Notes under the pieces: model-generated | What the model saw: only the letters and a program-made list of their open reading frames with translations | The model's database searches: none | Told to the model about the DNA's origin: nothing | From: Gammaproteobacteria bacterium | Lineage (GTDB): Bacteria > Pseudomonadota > Gammaproteobacteria > Steroidobacterales > Steroidobacteraceae | NCBI GenBank assembly: GCA_027459765.1 | Contig: DAIDHD010000029.1 | Span: 33,894-97,893 of the forward strand | DNA length: 64,000 nt | Direction: 5' to 3' | Translations under genes and position numbers: made by a program | In this document: positions 11,770 through 21,900 of the stretch, in pieces | Layout: each line of letters begins with the position of its first letter | Position numbering within the stretch: the first letter of the stretch is position 1

Positions 11770-12093
11770 ATGGCGTTCGTCGTCACCGAAAACTGCATCA
11801 AGTGCAAGTACATGGATTGCGTGGAAGTCTGCCCGGTGGACTGTTTCCACGAAGGTCCGAATTTCCTGGTGATCGACCCCGACGAGTGCATCGACTGCAC
11901 GCTCTGCGAGCCGGAGTGTCCCGCGGAGGCGATCTACTCCGAGGAGGAGATCCCGGCGGGCCAGGAACAGTTCCGGCAGCTGAACGCCGAGCTCGCCAAG
12001 AAGTGGCCGGTGATCAGCGAGCGCGGAGCACCCCCGGAAGACGCCAAGCAGTGGGACGGCGTCAAGGACAAGCTGAAGCTCCTGGAACGCTGA
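11770..12093 (+). CDS. fdxA: 7Fe ferredoxin ([3Fe-4S][4Fe-4S]), Azotobacter FdI type
   Basis: A 107-residue low-potential electron carrier closely similar throughout to Azotobacter vinelandii ferredoxin I. By analogy C9, C17 and C50 hold the [3Fe-4S] cluster and C21, C40, C43 and C46 the [4Fe-4S] cluster; the stretches [17 protein letters not shown] and [12 protein letters not shown] are intact. The C-terminal tail after residue 58 is the FdI-specific cap. A possible -10 (CAGAAT at 11663-11668) lies about 100 bases upstream. Transcribed alone, convergent with dsbC. Confidence 0.93.
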   Translation: MAFVVTENCIKCKYMDCVEVCPVDCFHEGPNFLVIDPDECIDCTLCEPECPAEAIYSEEEIPAGQEQFRQLNAELAKKWPVISERGAPPEDAKQWDGVKDKLKLLER

Positions 12094-12115
12094 GGCTGGA
12101 ACGCCGCGGCGCGTC

Positions 12116-12865
12116 TCAGCGCGCCGGCTTCTCCGCGTCCTCGATGGCCTTCAGCAGATCCTGCGGCGGCATGTAGCCGCTGATGTAGGCGCCGTTGCTC
12201 GCGATGATGGCGGGGGTGCCGCGCACGCCCACGGTCTGTCCGAGCTCGTAATCACGCGCCACCGGATTCGGCGAGCACAGCTTGCCGGTGTCCACCTTCG
12301 CCCCGGTCTTGGCGCGGGTCAGCGCCGCATTGCGGTCCGGCGAACACCATACCGCCTCGGCCTTGCGCCAGCTCTCCGTGTTCGGGCCGGTGCGCGGATA
12401 GAACAGGTACCGTACCCGCACGCCCAGCTTGTTGAGGGCGTCGATGTCGCCGTGCAGCTTGCGGCAGTACGGACAGTCGACGTCGGTGAACACCGTGATG
12501 GTATGGGCGGCGTTCTTCGGACCGAAGATCAGCATCTCCGATTCCGGCACCGCGTCGATGAGCGCGGCACGCATGCGGTCGCGGCGCGCCTCGGTGAGGT
12601 TCTCGCGCGTGTGCATGTCGTAGATGTTGCCGTCGATGAAGTACTTGCCGTCGGCGGTGAGATAGCTCACGTCCGCGCCCTGGCTGAACTCGTAGATTCC
12701 CGGGATCGGCGAGGGGTGCAGATCCTCGAGCTTGGAGCCGGCCGGCAGCACCTTCAGCAGTGCGGCGCGCGGATCCTTGGCCGCATCGCGCGGCTCCTCG
12801 GCGCGAGCGCCGATGCAACACAGCGCCGCCGCCAGCGCGACCACTCCGAGGACGTTCTTCACCAT
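12116..12865 (-). CDS. dsbC: Thiol:disulfide interchange protein DsbC
   Basis: A 249-residue periplasmic disulfide isomerase. Residues 1-22 form a signal peptide ending GARA. The N-terminal dimerisation domain contains ADGKYFIDGNIYDMHTREN (about 71-89). The thioredoxin domain has catalytic CPYC at 131-134 (VDCPYCRKLHGD) and the cis-Pro loop GVRGTPAIIASNG. The start is chosen for the signal peptide. It sits downstream of xerD on the same strand with a 149-base gap, matching the conserved xerD-dsbC order. Confidence 0.93.
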   Translation of the reverse strand: MVKNVLGVVALAAALCCIGARAEEPRDAAKDPRAALLKVLPAGSKLEDLHPSPIPGIYEFSQGADVSYLTADGKYFIDGNIYDMHTRENLTEARRDRMRAALIDAVPESEMLIFGPKNAAHTITVFTDVDCPYCRKLHGDIDALNKLGVRVRYLFYPRTGPNTESWRKAEAVWCSPDRNAALTRAKTGAKVDTGKLCSPNPVARDYELGQTVGVRGTPAIIASNGAYISGYMPPQDLLKAIEDAEKPAR

Positions 12866-13014
12866 CGATTCACTCCGTTTGCGCCGCACGCATTCGCCAT
12901 GCGCGCCAGGTTCGTCGCTAATGACCGCCCGCCGCCCCGTTTGGTTCAACGCGGCGCGGGTGACGGCGACGGATGGTAGCAAACACCGCGCGCGCGCGAT
13001 CGGGCGCGGCGCGC

Positions 13015-13971
13015 TCAGCCGCGCGGGTGGTGGCGCGCGTGCAGGTCCTTCAAGCGCTCGCGCGCCACGTGGGTGTAGATCTGCGTGGTGGACAGGTCGC
13101 TGTGCCCGAGCAGCATCTGCACCACGCGCAGGTCCGCACCGTGGTTCAGCAGGTGGGTGGCGAAGGCGTGCCGCAACGTGTGCGGCGAGAGTTCCTTCTC
13201 GACGCCGGCCTTCTTCGAGTAACGCTTGATGATGTGCCAGAAAGCCTGCCGCGTCATGCGATCGCCGCGGCGCGTCGGGAACAGGTAGTCGGTCTGGCGG
13301 TCGAGGAGGATCTCCACGCGCGGACCCTGGACGAACTGCTGCACCCAGCGCACCGCCTCCTCGCCCAGCGGTATGAGACGTTCGCGGTTGCCCTTGCCGA
13401 GCACCCGCATGACGCCCTGGTTCAGGTTGACCTGGTTGTGCTTCAGGCTCACGAGCTCCGAAACCCGCAACCCCGTGGCGTACAGCACCTCGAGCATGGT
13501 GCGATCCCGGTGGCCGAGCGGATCACCGACCGTGGGCGCCTCGAGCAGCGCGTCGACCTCGGCTTCGGTGAGCGACTTCGGCAGCGAGCGGCCGATTTTC
13601 GGCATCGCGATCTGCGCGGTCGGATCGGCCTCTATCAGCCCTTCGCGCACCATGAAGCGGTAGAAACGCCGGAAGCTCGACAGCTGGCGCGCGGTGGAGC
13701 GCGGACGGGCGCCGCCCTCGACGCGCGCCGCGATGAATGCGAGCAGGTCGGTACGCGACGCCGACAACAGATTGACGCGCCGCTCCTCGAGCCAGCGCGC
13801 GAGCGCGGTCAGGTCGGCGCGATAGGCGGCCAGCGTGTTGGCGGACAGGCCGCGCTCCATCCACACCGACTCGAGAAAACGACGCAGCGCCGGGTCGGCG
13901 ACGTCGCCGTGCGACGCTACCGAGGTGTTCGAGGTACGTGTATAAACCGAGCGCTTGAGAGCCGTCACCAT
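13015..13971 (-). CDS. xerD: Site-specific tyrosine recombinase XerD
   Basis: A 318-residue recombinase that with XerC resolves chromosome dimers at dif. The SAM-like N-terminal domain covers about 25-110. All catalytic residues are present: R169 (TGLRVSELVSL), K193 (GKGNRERLIPL), H264 and R267 (PHTLRHAFATHLL), H290 (LLGHSDLSTTQIYTH) and nucleophile Y299. Compared with E. coli XerD (298 aa) it has about 20 extra N-terminal residues, so translation may begin later. Pairing with dsbC downstream supports XerD over XerC. Confidence 0.94.
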   Translation of the reverse strand: MVTALKRSVYTRTSNTSVASHGDVADPALRRFLESVWMERGLSANTLAAYRADLTALARWLEERRVNLLSASRTDLLAFIAARVEGGARPRSTARQLSSFRRFYRFMVREGLIEADPTAQIAMPKIGRSLPKSLTEAEVDALLEAPTVGDPLGHRDRTMLEVLYATGLRVSELVSLKHNQVNLNQGVMRVLGKGNRERLIPLGEEAVRWVQQFVQGPRVEILLDRQTDYLFPTRRGDRMTRQAFWHIIKRYSKKAGVEKELSPHTLRHAFATHLLNHGADLRVVQMLLGHSDLSTTQIYTHVARERLKDLHARHHPRG

Positions 13972-14112
13972 GATCGTCCGAGTGGTTTGCGCACCAAATC
14001 GTGCCGAGCGCCAATGCCGGGTGAGTATGCGAGCGCGCCGCGGGGGTGGGCGTGACCAGTCTCACAACTTGCGGCCAAGTATTAACATAAGGAGAACCAG
14101 ATCACACAAGCG

Positions 14113-14817
14113 GTGACGGCGACGGTGCGGTTCCCAGTTCGCGCGCTCTACGGCGCGTATTGCCTCGCGCTCTTCGGAGCCCTCGCGACGATCGCGCTGA
14201 TCGTGAACCTGTTCCTGCCGCGGCTGCGCAGCAGGCGCCACGTCGCGGGCGTTTGCTCGCGGCTGTTCCTGCGCGCCGCCGGCATCGATTTCCAGGTCTG
14301 CGGCCTGGAGTTGCTGCCGCGCCGGCCCTGCGTGGTGGTCGCCAATCACGCCAGCTACATCGACGGACTGGTGGCCGCCGCCGCCCTGCCGCCGGACTTC
14401 GCGTTCGTGATCAAGAAGGAAATGGTGCGGGTCCCGCTCGCGCACCTGCTGTTGCGCCGACTGGGCAGCGAGTTCGTCGAGCGCCACGACCGCCACCGCG
14501 GCGCGAGCGACGCGCGGCGCGTGCTCAAGGTCGCCGCCAACGGCCAATCCCTGGTGTTCTTTCCCGAGGGCACCTTCGACGAGGTCGCCCAGGTGCGCGC
14601 CTTCCACGCCGGCGCCTTCGCGGTGGCCGAGCGCAACGGCATGCCGATCGTCGCCGCCGCCATCCACGGCACGCGCACCGTGCTGCCCTCCGGTTCGGCG
14701 CGCATGCGCCGCGCCCCCATCCGGGTCGAGATCCTGTCGGTGATGGACGCGGACGGCGCGCGCGAGCGCAGCCGCGCACTGATCGCTGCGGCGATTCGCG
14801 AGCCACTGGCGCCCTGA
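14113..14817 (+). CDS. 1-acyl-sn-glycerol-3-phosphate acyltransferase (PlsC family)
   Basis: A 234-residue membrane-associated acyltransferase of phospholipid synthesis. An N-terminal helix (about 12-36) precedes the catalytic NHASYIDG (HX4D, about 78-85), FPEGTF (about 154-159) and GMPIVAAAIHG (about 179-189). The GTG at 14113 is the first conventional in-frame start after the TAA at 14083, but the only strong Shine-Dalgarno (AAGGAG, 14089-14094) is 18 bases away from it. That site is ideally spaced for an ATC codon at 14101 in the same frame, which would add four residues. Stands alone; convergent with none and followed by the thiolase promoter. Confidence 0.85.
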   Translation: MTATVRFPVRALYGAYCLALFGALATIALIVNLFLPRLRSRRHVAGVCSRLFLRAAGIDFQVCGLELLPRRPCVVVANHASYIDGLVAAAALPPDFAFVIKKEMVRVPLAHLLLRRLGSEFVERHDRHRGASDARRVLKVAANGQSLVFFPEGTFDEVAQVRAFHAGAFAVAERNGMPIVAAAIHGTRTVLPSGSARMRRAPIRVEILSVMDADGARERSRALIAAAIREPLAP

Positions 14818-14834
14818 GGCGCACCGCGGGCGCA

Positions 14835-14863
14835 CTGAAAGGCGCCGGCGGCGCGGGTATACT
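14835..14863 (+). promoter_or_regulatory. Probable sigma-70 promoter of the thiolase gene
   Basis: CTGAAA at 14835-14840 (4 of 6 to the -35 consensus), a 17-base spacer and TATACT at 14858-14863 form a good housekeeping promoter. Initiation would fall about 34 bases before the thiolase ATG. Confidence 0.45.
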
Positions 14864-14903
14864 GCGGCCCCTGATCGCAGGCACCTTCCCGAAGGGATTT
14901 CCC

Positions 14904-16085
14904 ATGAACCACGACCCGGTCGTCATCCTCTCCGCCCGCCGCACGCCGGTGGGCGCCTTCCAGGGCGTGTTCGCCACGGTCGAAGCGCCGCAACTCGGCG
15001 CGGCCGCCGTGCGCGCCGCGCTCGAGGACTCCGGCGTGAGCGCCGCCGCCGTCGACGAAGTGCTGCTCGGCTGCGTGCTGTCGGCGGGCCTGGGCCAGGC
15101 GCCCGCGCGCCAGGCGGCACTCGCGGCCGGCATCCCCGCGGCGACGCCCTGCACCACGGTGAACAAGATGTGCGGCTCCGCGATGCGCACCGTGATGCTC
15201 GGCGCGGATCAACTGCTGGCCGGCTCCGCCGACGTGGTCGTGGCCGGGGGCCTCGAGTCGATGAGTAATGCGCCCTACCTGCTGCCGAAGGCGCGTGCCG
15301 GATACCGCATGGGCCACCAGCAGGTCCTCGACCACATGTTCTACGACGGACTTCAAAGTCCGTGGGACGGCGCGCTGATGGGCTGTTTCGCGGACGCCAC
15401 CGCCGCGAAGTACGGCTTCAGCCGCGCCGCCCAGGACGATTACGCACGCGAGTCGGTGCGCCGCGCCCAGTCCGCGGTCGCCGGCGGCACCTTCCGCGCC
15501 GAGATTGCGCCGGTGCAGGTCAAGACCCGCAAGGGCGAATCGACCATCGCCCAGGACGAGACGCCGGGCACGCTCGATCCGGCCAAGATCCCGAGCCTGA
15601 AGCCCGCGTTCAAGCCCGACGGCACGGTCACCGCGGCGAGTTCGGCGAGCATCTCCGACGGCGCCGCGGCGCTGGTGCTGGCACGCGCCTCGTACGCCGA
15701 GCGGCACGGTTTGAAGCCCCTGGCGCGCATCGCGGGCTACGCGAGCTTCGCGCGCGAACCCGAGTGGTTCACCGTGGCGCCCGTGGGCGCGGTCGACAAG
15801 CTGCTGACGCGCCTCGGCTGGAAGGCCGCGGACGTCGACCTCTACGAGATCAACGAGGCTTTCGCGGTCGTGGCGATGGCTGCCATCCGCGACCTGCAGC
15901 TCGACCCCGCGCGCGTCAACGTCAACGGCGGCGCCTGCGCGCTCGGCCACCCGATCGGCGCCACCGGCGCGCGCATCCTCACGACGCTGCTGCACGCGCT
16001 GGCGGCGCGCGGCGCGCGGCGCGGCGTGGCGAGCCTGTGCATCGGCGGCGGCGAGGCCACCGCGATCGGCGTAGAGATGCTGTGA
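14904..16085 (+). CDS. Acetyl-CoA acetyltransferase (thiolase)
   Basis: A 393-residue thiolase that condenses or cleaves acyl-CoA. The nucleophilic cysteine is C90 in VNKMCGSAM. Other active-site blocks are [27 protein letters not shown] (catalytic His) and the acid/base cysteine in CIGGGEATA. The N-terminal [14 protein letters not shown] is typical of the degradative or acetoacetyl-CoA class. ETF-ubiquinone oxidoreductase follows by 37 bases on the same strand, which suits a role in fatty or amino acid breakdown. The exact chain-length preference cannot be inferred. Confidence 0.92.
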   Translation: MNHDPVVILSARRTPVGAFQGVFATVEAPQLGAAAVRAALEDSGVSAAAVDEVLLGCVLSAGLGQAPARQAALAAGIPAATPCTTVNKMCGSAMRTVMLGADQLLAGSADVVVAGGLESMSNAPYLLPKARAGYRMGHQQVLDHMFYDGLQSPWDGALMGCFADATAAKYGFSRAAQDDYARESVRRAQSAVAGGTFRAEIAPVQVKTRKGESTIAQDETPGTLDPAKIPSLKPAFKPDGTVTAASSASISDGAAALVLARASYAERHGLKPLARIAGYASFAREPEWFTVAPVGAVDKLLTRLGWKAADVDLYEINEAFAVVAMAAIRDLQLDPARVNVNGGACALGHPIGATGARILTTLLHALAARGARRGVASLCIGGGEATAIGVEML

Positions 16086-16122
16086 CGCGGCGGGCCCGCG
16101 GCAATTCCCGGAGGACGAGACG

Positions 16123-17730
16123 ATGAGCGGAGCCGAACGTGACGTCATGGAGTACGAGGTGGCGATCGTCGGTGGCGGGCCTTCGGGCCTCGCCTGCGCG
16201 ATCCGTCTCAAACAGCTGAATCCCGACCTGTCCGTGTGCGTGCTCGAGAAGGCGGCCGCGCTCGGTGCGCACTCCCTGTCCGGCGCCGTGCTCGAACCCG
16301 GACCGCTCGACGCGCTCTGGCCGCAGTGGCGCGATCACGCACCGGCGATCTGCGTGCCGGCCACACGCGACGAATTCCTGTACATGACGCCGCGGCGGCG
16401 CTACCGGCTGCCCACGCCGCCGCAGATGAACAACCACGGCAACGTGATCGTCTCGCTGGGCCAGCTCGTGCCGCTGCTCGGCGCCGAGGCCGAGCGGCTC
16501 GGCGTCGACGTGTTCGCCGGATTCGCCGCCGCCGAAGCGCTGTTCGACGAAGCCGGCGCGGTGAAGGGCGTGCGCATCGGCGACATGGGCGTCGACAAGA
16601 ACGGCGCGCCCGGCCCGAATCACGCGCTGGGCCCCGAGATCCACGCCAAGCTCACCGTGATCTGCGAGGGCTGCCGTGGCAGCACCGCCAAGCAGCTCAT
16701 CCGCCGCTTCGGGCTCGATCAGGGTAAGTCGCCGCAGACCTACGGACTCGGATTCAAGGAGTTGTGGCAATTGCCCGCGGGCCGGGTCGAAGCGGGACTC
16801 ATCCAGCACACGCTCGGCTGGCCGCTCGATCCGCGCACCTACGGCGGCAGCTTCCTCTATCACCTGAACGACGATCGGGTGTACGTGGGATTCGTGGTGG
16901 GACTCGACTACGAGGATCCGCGCTTCGAACCGTTCGAGGCGTTCCAGCAGTACAAGAACCATCCGGACGTCAAGCGACTGCTCGAGGGCGGGGAAATCCT
17001 CGCCGCCGGCGCGCGCACCGTGATCGAGGGCGGCTATCAGTCCATGCCCACGCTCGAGATGCCGGGCGCGATCCTCGCCGGCGACGCCGGCGGCACGCTC
17101 AACACACCGAAGATCAAGGGCATCCACCAGGCGATCCGCTCCGGCGTCACGGCCGCGGAGCACTACGTCGAGACGGGCGGCAGCGCGGGGTTCGACGCCC
17201 GCTGGCGCGCCTCGGCAGGCGGCCGCGAACTGCACAAGGTGCGCAACATCCGCCCTGGCTTTCGCAAGGGTCTGTGGCTCGGCCTGGCGAACGCCGGTTT
17301 CGAGACCCTGACGGGCGGACGCTCGCCCTGGACGCTCGCCAACCACGCCGACCACACGGCGCTCAAGCGGCTGGACCAGTACGCCTCGCCGCAGCGCGCC
17401 TGGGGGGAGCGCGAGCTGCCGCCGCGCGACCGGCTGGCGGCGGTGTTCTTCGCGGCGACCACGCACGAGGAAGACCAACCGGTTCACCTGCGCGTCGCGG
17501 ACACGACGCTGTGCGCCACGCGCTGCGCCTCCGAGTACGGCAATCCTTGCACGCGCTTCTGCCCGGCCAACGTCTACGAGATGATCGAGGACGGCGCCGG
17601 CGGCCGGAAGTTGCAGATCAATTCCTCGAACTGCGTCCACTGCAAGGCCTGCGACATCAAGGACCCGTACGCCCAGATCACCTGGGTGCCGCCGGAGGGC
17701 GGCTCGGGACCGAATTACCAGAGCCTCTAG
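16123..17730 (+). CDS. Electron transfer flavoprotein-ubiquinone oxidoreductase
   Basis: A 535-residue membrane-associated flavoprotein that passes electrons from acyl-CoA dehydrogenases via ETF to ubiquinone. The FAD-binding motif [17 protein letters not shown] lies at about 13-29. The second FAD contact is [19 protein letters not shown]. The C-terminal [4Fe-4S] region has [18 protein letters not shown] and [13 protein letters not shown]. Length matches the bacterial family (about 540-550). It probably serves the glutaryl-CoA dehydrogenase at 49-50 kb as well as fatty acid oxidation; the ETF subunits are not in the window. Confidence 0.93.
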   Translation: MSGAERDVMEYEVAIVGGGPSGLACAIRLKQLNPDLSVCVLEKAAALGAHSLSGAVLEPGPLDALWPQWRDHAPAICVPATRDEFLYMTPRRRYRLPTPPQMNNHGNVIVSLGQLVPLLGAEAERLGVDVFAGFAAAEALFDEAGAVKGVRIGDMGVDKNGAPGPNHALGPEIHAKLTVICEGCRGSTAKQLIRRFGLDQGKSPQTYGLGFKELWQLPAGRVEAGLIQHTLGWPLDPRTYGGSFLYHLNDDRVYVGFVVGLDYEDPRFEPFEAFQQYKNHPDVKRLLEGGEILAAGARTVIEGGYQSMPTLEMPGAILAGDAGGTLNTPKIKGIHQAIRSGVTAAEHYVETGGSAGFDARWRASAGGRELHKVRNIRPGFRKGLWLGLANAGFETLTGGRSPWTLANHADHTALKRLDQYASPQRAWGERELPPRDRLAAVFFAATTHEEDQPVHLRVADTTLCATRCASEYGNPCTRFCPANVYEMIEDGAGGRKLQINSSNCVHCKACDIKDPYAQITWVPPEGGSGPNYQSL

Positions 17731-17764
17731 GGCTCGACGACACCCGCGAATCGGCACCCGCAGC

Positions 17765-18877
17765 GTGGACCAGGGACAGCGGTGGGTCGCGGCGCGCCTG
17801 CGGGCGGAAGTGCAGGCCGGAAGACTCGATCCCGATCCCTCGCAGGCTGCCGCGGCCGATCGGCTGGAGAGCCTGCAGCGGGAACTGCTCGGCGCCGTTC
17901 GCGGTGGGCCGCGCTTCGGCAAGCGGCTGCGCCACTGGCTCGGCCTGCCGCCGTCCGGGCAGCCGCGCGGACTGTATCTCTGGGGCGGCGTCGGCCGCGG
18001 CAAGACGCTCCTGGTCAACTGGTTCCACGAGGGCCTCGACGGCGGCCGCGCGCTGCGCCTGCACTTCTATCAATTCATGCGCCGGGTGCACGCCGAACTG
18101 GCGACCGCGCGCCAGCGGCCGGACCCGCTGCGCCTGGTCGCGGCCACGCTCGCGCAGGAAGTCGACGTGCTCTGCCTGGACGAATTCTTCGTGGCCGACA
18201 TCGCCGACGCCATGATCCTCGGCGGGCTGCTGGAGGCGCTGTTCGCCCGCGGGGTGATCCTGGTGACCACGTCGAACGCGCCGCCGGAGGGGCTCTACCC
18301 GGGTGGGCTGCAGCGGGCGCGCTTCCTGCCGGCGATCGACCTGTTGCGCGCACGCCTCGATGTCGTGCACCTGGACGGCGGCGCGGACTACCGGTTGCGC
18401 CGGCTGGAACTCGCACCCACTTACTTCGACGCCACGCAGCCGTCGGCGGCGGCCGAACTCGCGCGCCGGTTTGCCGACCTGGCCGACGACGCCGCTTCCG
18501 GTCCGCAGGTCCTGCAAGTCGAAGGGCGCGAACTGCGCGCGCGCGCGCGCGGTCCGGGCATGGTCTGGTTCGACTTCGCGGAACTGTGCGAGGGTCCGCG
18601 CAGTCAAAACGACTACATCGAGCTAGCCCGCCTTTACCACACGATATTCCTGAGCGACGTGCCGCGCTTCGACGAGTACAACGAGAACGCCGCGAAGCGC
18701 TTCATCATGCTGGTCGACGAATTCTACGATCGCGGCGTGAAGCTGCTGCTGTCCGCCGCCGCACCCCCGGCCGACCTCTATCACGGTGCTCGCTCGGGTT
18801 TCGAATTCCGGCGTACCGAGAGCCGCCTCACCGAGATGCAGACGCGCGCCTACCTCGCGCGCGGCCATCGTGTCTGA
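17765..18877 (+). CDS. zapE: Cell division protein ZapE (AFG1-like ATPase)
   Basis: A 370-residue AAA+ ATPase of the AFG1/ZapE family. Walker A is LWGGVGRGKTLLV (about 77-89), Walker B is LCLDEFFVAD (about 139-148), with sensor TTSNAPPEGLYPGGLQRARF and the family block NDYIELARLYHTIFLSDVP. ZapE associates with the Z ring and tends to destabilise FtsZ bundles in E. coli. The start is GTG at 17765, 34 bases after the preceding gene. Length matches E. coli ZapE (375). Confidence 0.9.
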   Translation: MDQGQRWVAARLRAEVQAGRLDPDPSQAAAADRLESLQRELLGAVRGGPRFGKRLRHWLGLPPSGQPRGLYLWGGVGRGKTLLVNWFHEGLDGGRALRLHFYQFMRRVHAELATARQRPDPLRLVAATLAQEVDVLCLDEFFVADIADAMILGGLLEALFARGVILVTTSNAPPEGLYPGGLQRARFLPAIDLLRARLDVVHLDGGADYRLRRLELAPTYFDATQPSAAAELARRFADLADDAASGPQVLQVEGRELRARARGPGMVWFDFAELCEGPRSQNDYIELARLYHTIFLSDVPRFDEYNENAAKRFIMLVDEFYDRGVKLLLSAAAPPADLYHGARSGFEFRRTESRLTEMQTRAYLARGHRV

Positions 18878-18989
18878 GCGGCGCCCCGTGTCACGCCCTG
18901 GCATAATCGCGCCCACGAAATTGACGCCCACGGCGGCGAGCGTTCGGCGCGAACGATCGCACTGACTTCCGCGAGAGGGAGACTCGTTC

Positions 18990-21900
18990 ATGCGCGACGC
19001 ATCCACTGCAAGACACCAGCAACTGCTCGGCGCGATCGCCGCCGCGGCCCGGCGCGCAGCGCCGCGCGCGCCACGGCGGCGCCTGCCGCGGGGCCTCGAT
19101 GCGTCGCGGTTCCTCGCGGCCTACTTCGCCGGCGTCGACACCGCCGACCTCGCCGGACGCGATCCCGCGGAACTCGCCGCCGCCGCCCTCGCGCACCTGG
19201 AGTTCGCCCGGGTGCGGCGCGGGCGGCCCGCGGTGCGGGTGTTCAACCCCACGCTGCGCGAGCACGGCTACGCGTCGGCGCACACCGTGGTGGAAATGGT
19301 GGGCGACGACATGCCGTTCCTGGTGGATTCCATCGGCGTCGCCCTCGCCCGCCACTCGCTCGCGGTGCACTTCCTCGCGCACCCGATCTTCGCGGTCCGG
19401 CGCGCCGCGGACGGCACCCTGGCCGCCGTCGAACCGCGCGGCGAGGCGGCTGCGGCGCAGGCGCGCCGGCTCGAATCCTTCCAGCACTTCGAAGTGGAAC
19501 GCATCGTCGATCCCCAGGCGCGCGCGGCGCTTGCCGCGCAGATCGAAGGCGCGCTGCGCGACGTGCGCGCCGCCTGCGGCGATTGGGAGCGGATGCGCGC
19601 CGCGGCGCGGAGCTGCGCCGACGAACTCGCTGCGCTCGACGGGCGCTTCGACGCGCGCGACGTGAGCGAGACGCGCGCGCTGCTCGAATGGATGGAGAAC
19701 AAGCACTTCACCTTTCTCGGCTACAAGGAGTACCGGCTGCGCGGACGCGCCGGACGCGAGACGCTGGAGGGCGTCGAGGAGACCGCGCTCGGCATCCTGC
19801 GCCGCGGGCGCTCCCGGGCCGATACGGGCACGCGGGTGCTGGCCGCGGACATTCGCCGCCAGGTCCGCACTCCGGAACTCGCGCTGGTCACAAAGTCGAA
19901 CCGACAGTCGACCGTGCACCGCGCCGGGCACCTGGATTACGTGGGCATCAAGCACTTCGATGCCACCGGGCGGCTGCTCGGCGAGCGCCGCTTCCTCGGC
20001 CTGTGGACCTCGAGCGCCTACAACACCAATCCGCGCGACATCCCGCTGGTGCGCCACAAGGTGACTCGGGTCGTGGACCACTTCGCGCTCGCGCCGGACA
20101 GCCACGACGGCAAGGCGCTGCAACACGCCGTCGAGTCGCTGCCGCGTGACGAGCTCTTTCAGGCGAGCGTACCCGAGCTGATCCGCATCGCGACCGGGGT
20201 GTTCGGCCTGCAGGAGCGCGCGCGGGTTCGCGTGCTCGTGCGCCGCGACCCGTTCCGCCGCTTCCAGTCCTGCCTCATCTACGTGCCGCGCGAGAAGTAC
20301 AACTCCCAGGTGCGCCAGCGCATCGAGCGCGTGATCCGCGACGCCTTCGGCGCCGTGGACATGGAGTCGCAGGTGCAGATCGCGGAGTCGAATCTCGCGC
20401 GCGTGTACGCGGTGGCGCGTACCGCGCCCGCCGGCGCGGGGCGCATCGACGAGGCGGCGCTCGAGCGCGAGGTGGCGGCGGCGGTGCGCTCCTGGTCGGA
20501 CGGCTTCAAGGCCGCGCTGCTGACGCGCTTCGACGAGGCCTACGCCTCGCGCCTGTTCGACACCTACGCGCAAGCCTTCCCGGCGGCCTACACCGAGGAC
20601 TTCGGCGGCGACGCCGCCGCCCACGACGTGACGCTGCTGGAGGCGCTCGAGCGCGAGCCGCAACGCCTGCACCTCGACCTGTATCGCCCCGAGCCGCGGC
20701 GCGTGAATGCGTTCTTCCTGAAGATATTCCGCCGCCAGGACGCGATCCCGATCTCCGACCTGTTGCCGATGCTCGAGAACCTCGGCCTGAAGGTGATCGC
20801 CGAGCGGCCCTACGAAATCGAGTTCGGCGGCGGGAACCGCGCCTGGATACAGGACCTGGAGCTCGAGATGCGCGTGCCGGCAGCGCTCAAGTTCGACGCC
20901 CTGGAGCGCGAACTCAAGCAGGCATTCGCCGCCGTGTGGGAGGGCGCGGTCGAGAACGACCCCTTCAACCAGCTGGTGCTGGCGGCCGGCGTCCCCTGGC
21001 GGCTCGTCAACGTGCTGCGCGCCTACTGCCGCTACCTGCTGCAGACCGGGCTGCCATTCAGTCCCGGCTACCTCGCCCAGGTGCTGGTCAACCACCCCGG
21101 GCTGGCGCGGCTGCTCGCGGAGGCGTTCGAGGCGCGCTTCGACCCGGCGCTCGCGCCCGCCGCGCGTCGCGCGGCCGGCAAGCGGCTCGGCACGCGCATC
21201 GCGGCCGGTCTCGAGGAGGTGACGGGCTCGGACGAGGATCGCATCCTGCGCGCGCTGTGGAACGCCATCGAGGCGACGCTGCGGGTGAACGCCTACCAGC
21301 GCACGGCGTCCGGCGAGCACAAGGACTACTTTTCGTTCAAGCTCGAGAGCCGGCTGCTGCGCGAACTCCCGCTGCCGAAGCCGCTTTACGAGATCTTCGT
21401 GTTCTCCACCCGCATGGAGGGGGTGCACCTGCGCATGGGCGCCGTCGCCCGCGGCGGCATCCGCTTCTCCGACCGGCGCGAGGACTTCCGCACCGAGATT
21501 CTCGGCCTCATGAAGGCGCAACAGGTCAAGAACACGCTCATCGTGCCGGTCGGCGCCAAGGGCGGCTTCGTGGTCAAGCGCATGCCGGCGGCCGGTCGCG
21601 AAGCCCAGCAGGCCGAGGTCGTGGAGTGCTACCGCACGCTGATCCGGGGCCTGCTCGACCTCACCGACAACATCGTCGAGGAGCGCATCGTGGCGCCGCG
21701 CGACGTGGTGCGCCATGACGGCGACGACCCCTACCTCGTGGTCGCGGCCGACAAGGGTACGGCGACGTTCTCCGACATCGCCAACGCGATATCCGCCGAA
21801 TACGGCTTCTGGCTCGGCGACGCGTTCGCCTCGGGCGGTTCCGCGGGCTACGACCACAAGAAGATGGCGATCACCGCCCGCGGCGGTTGGGAGTGCGTCA

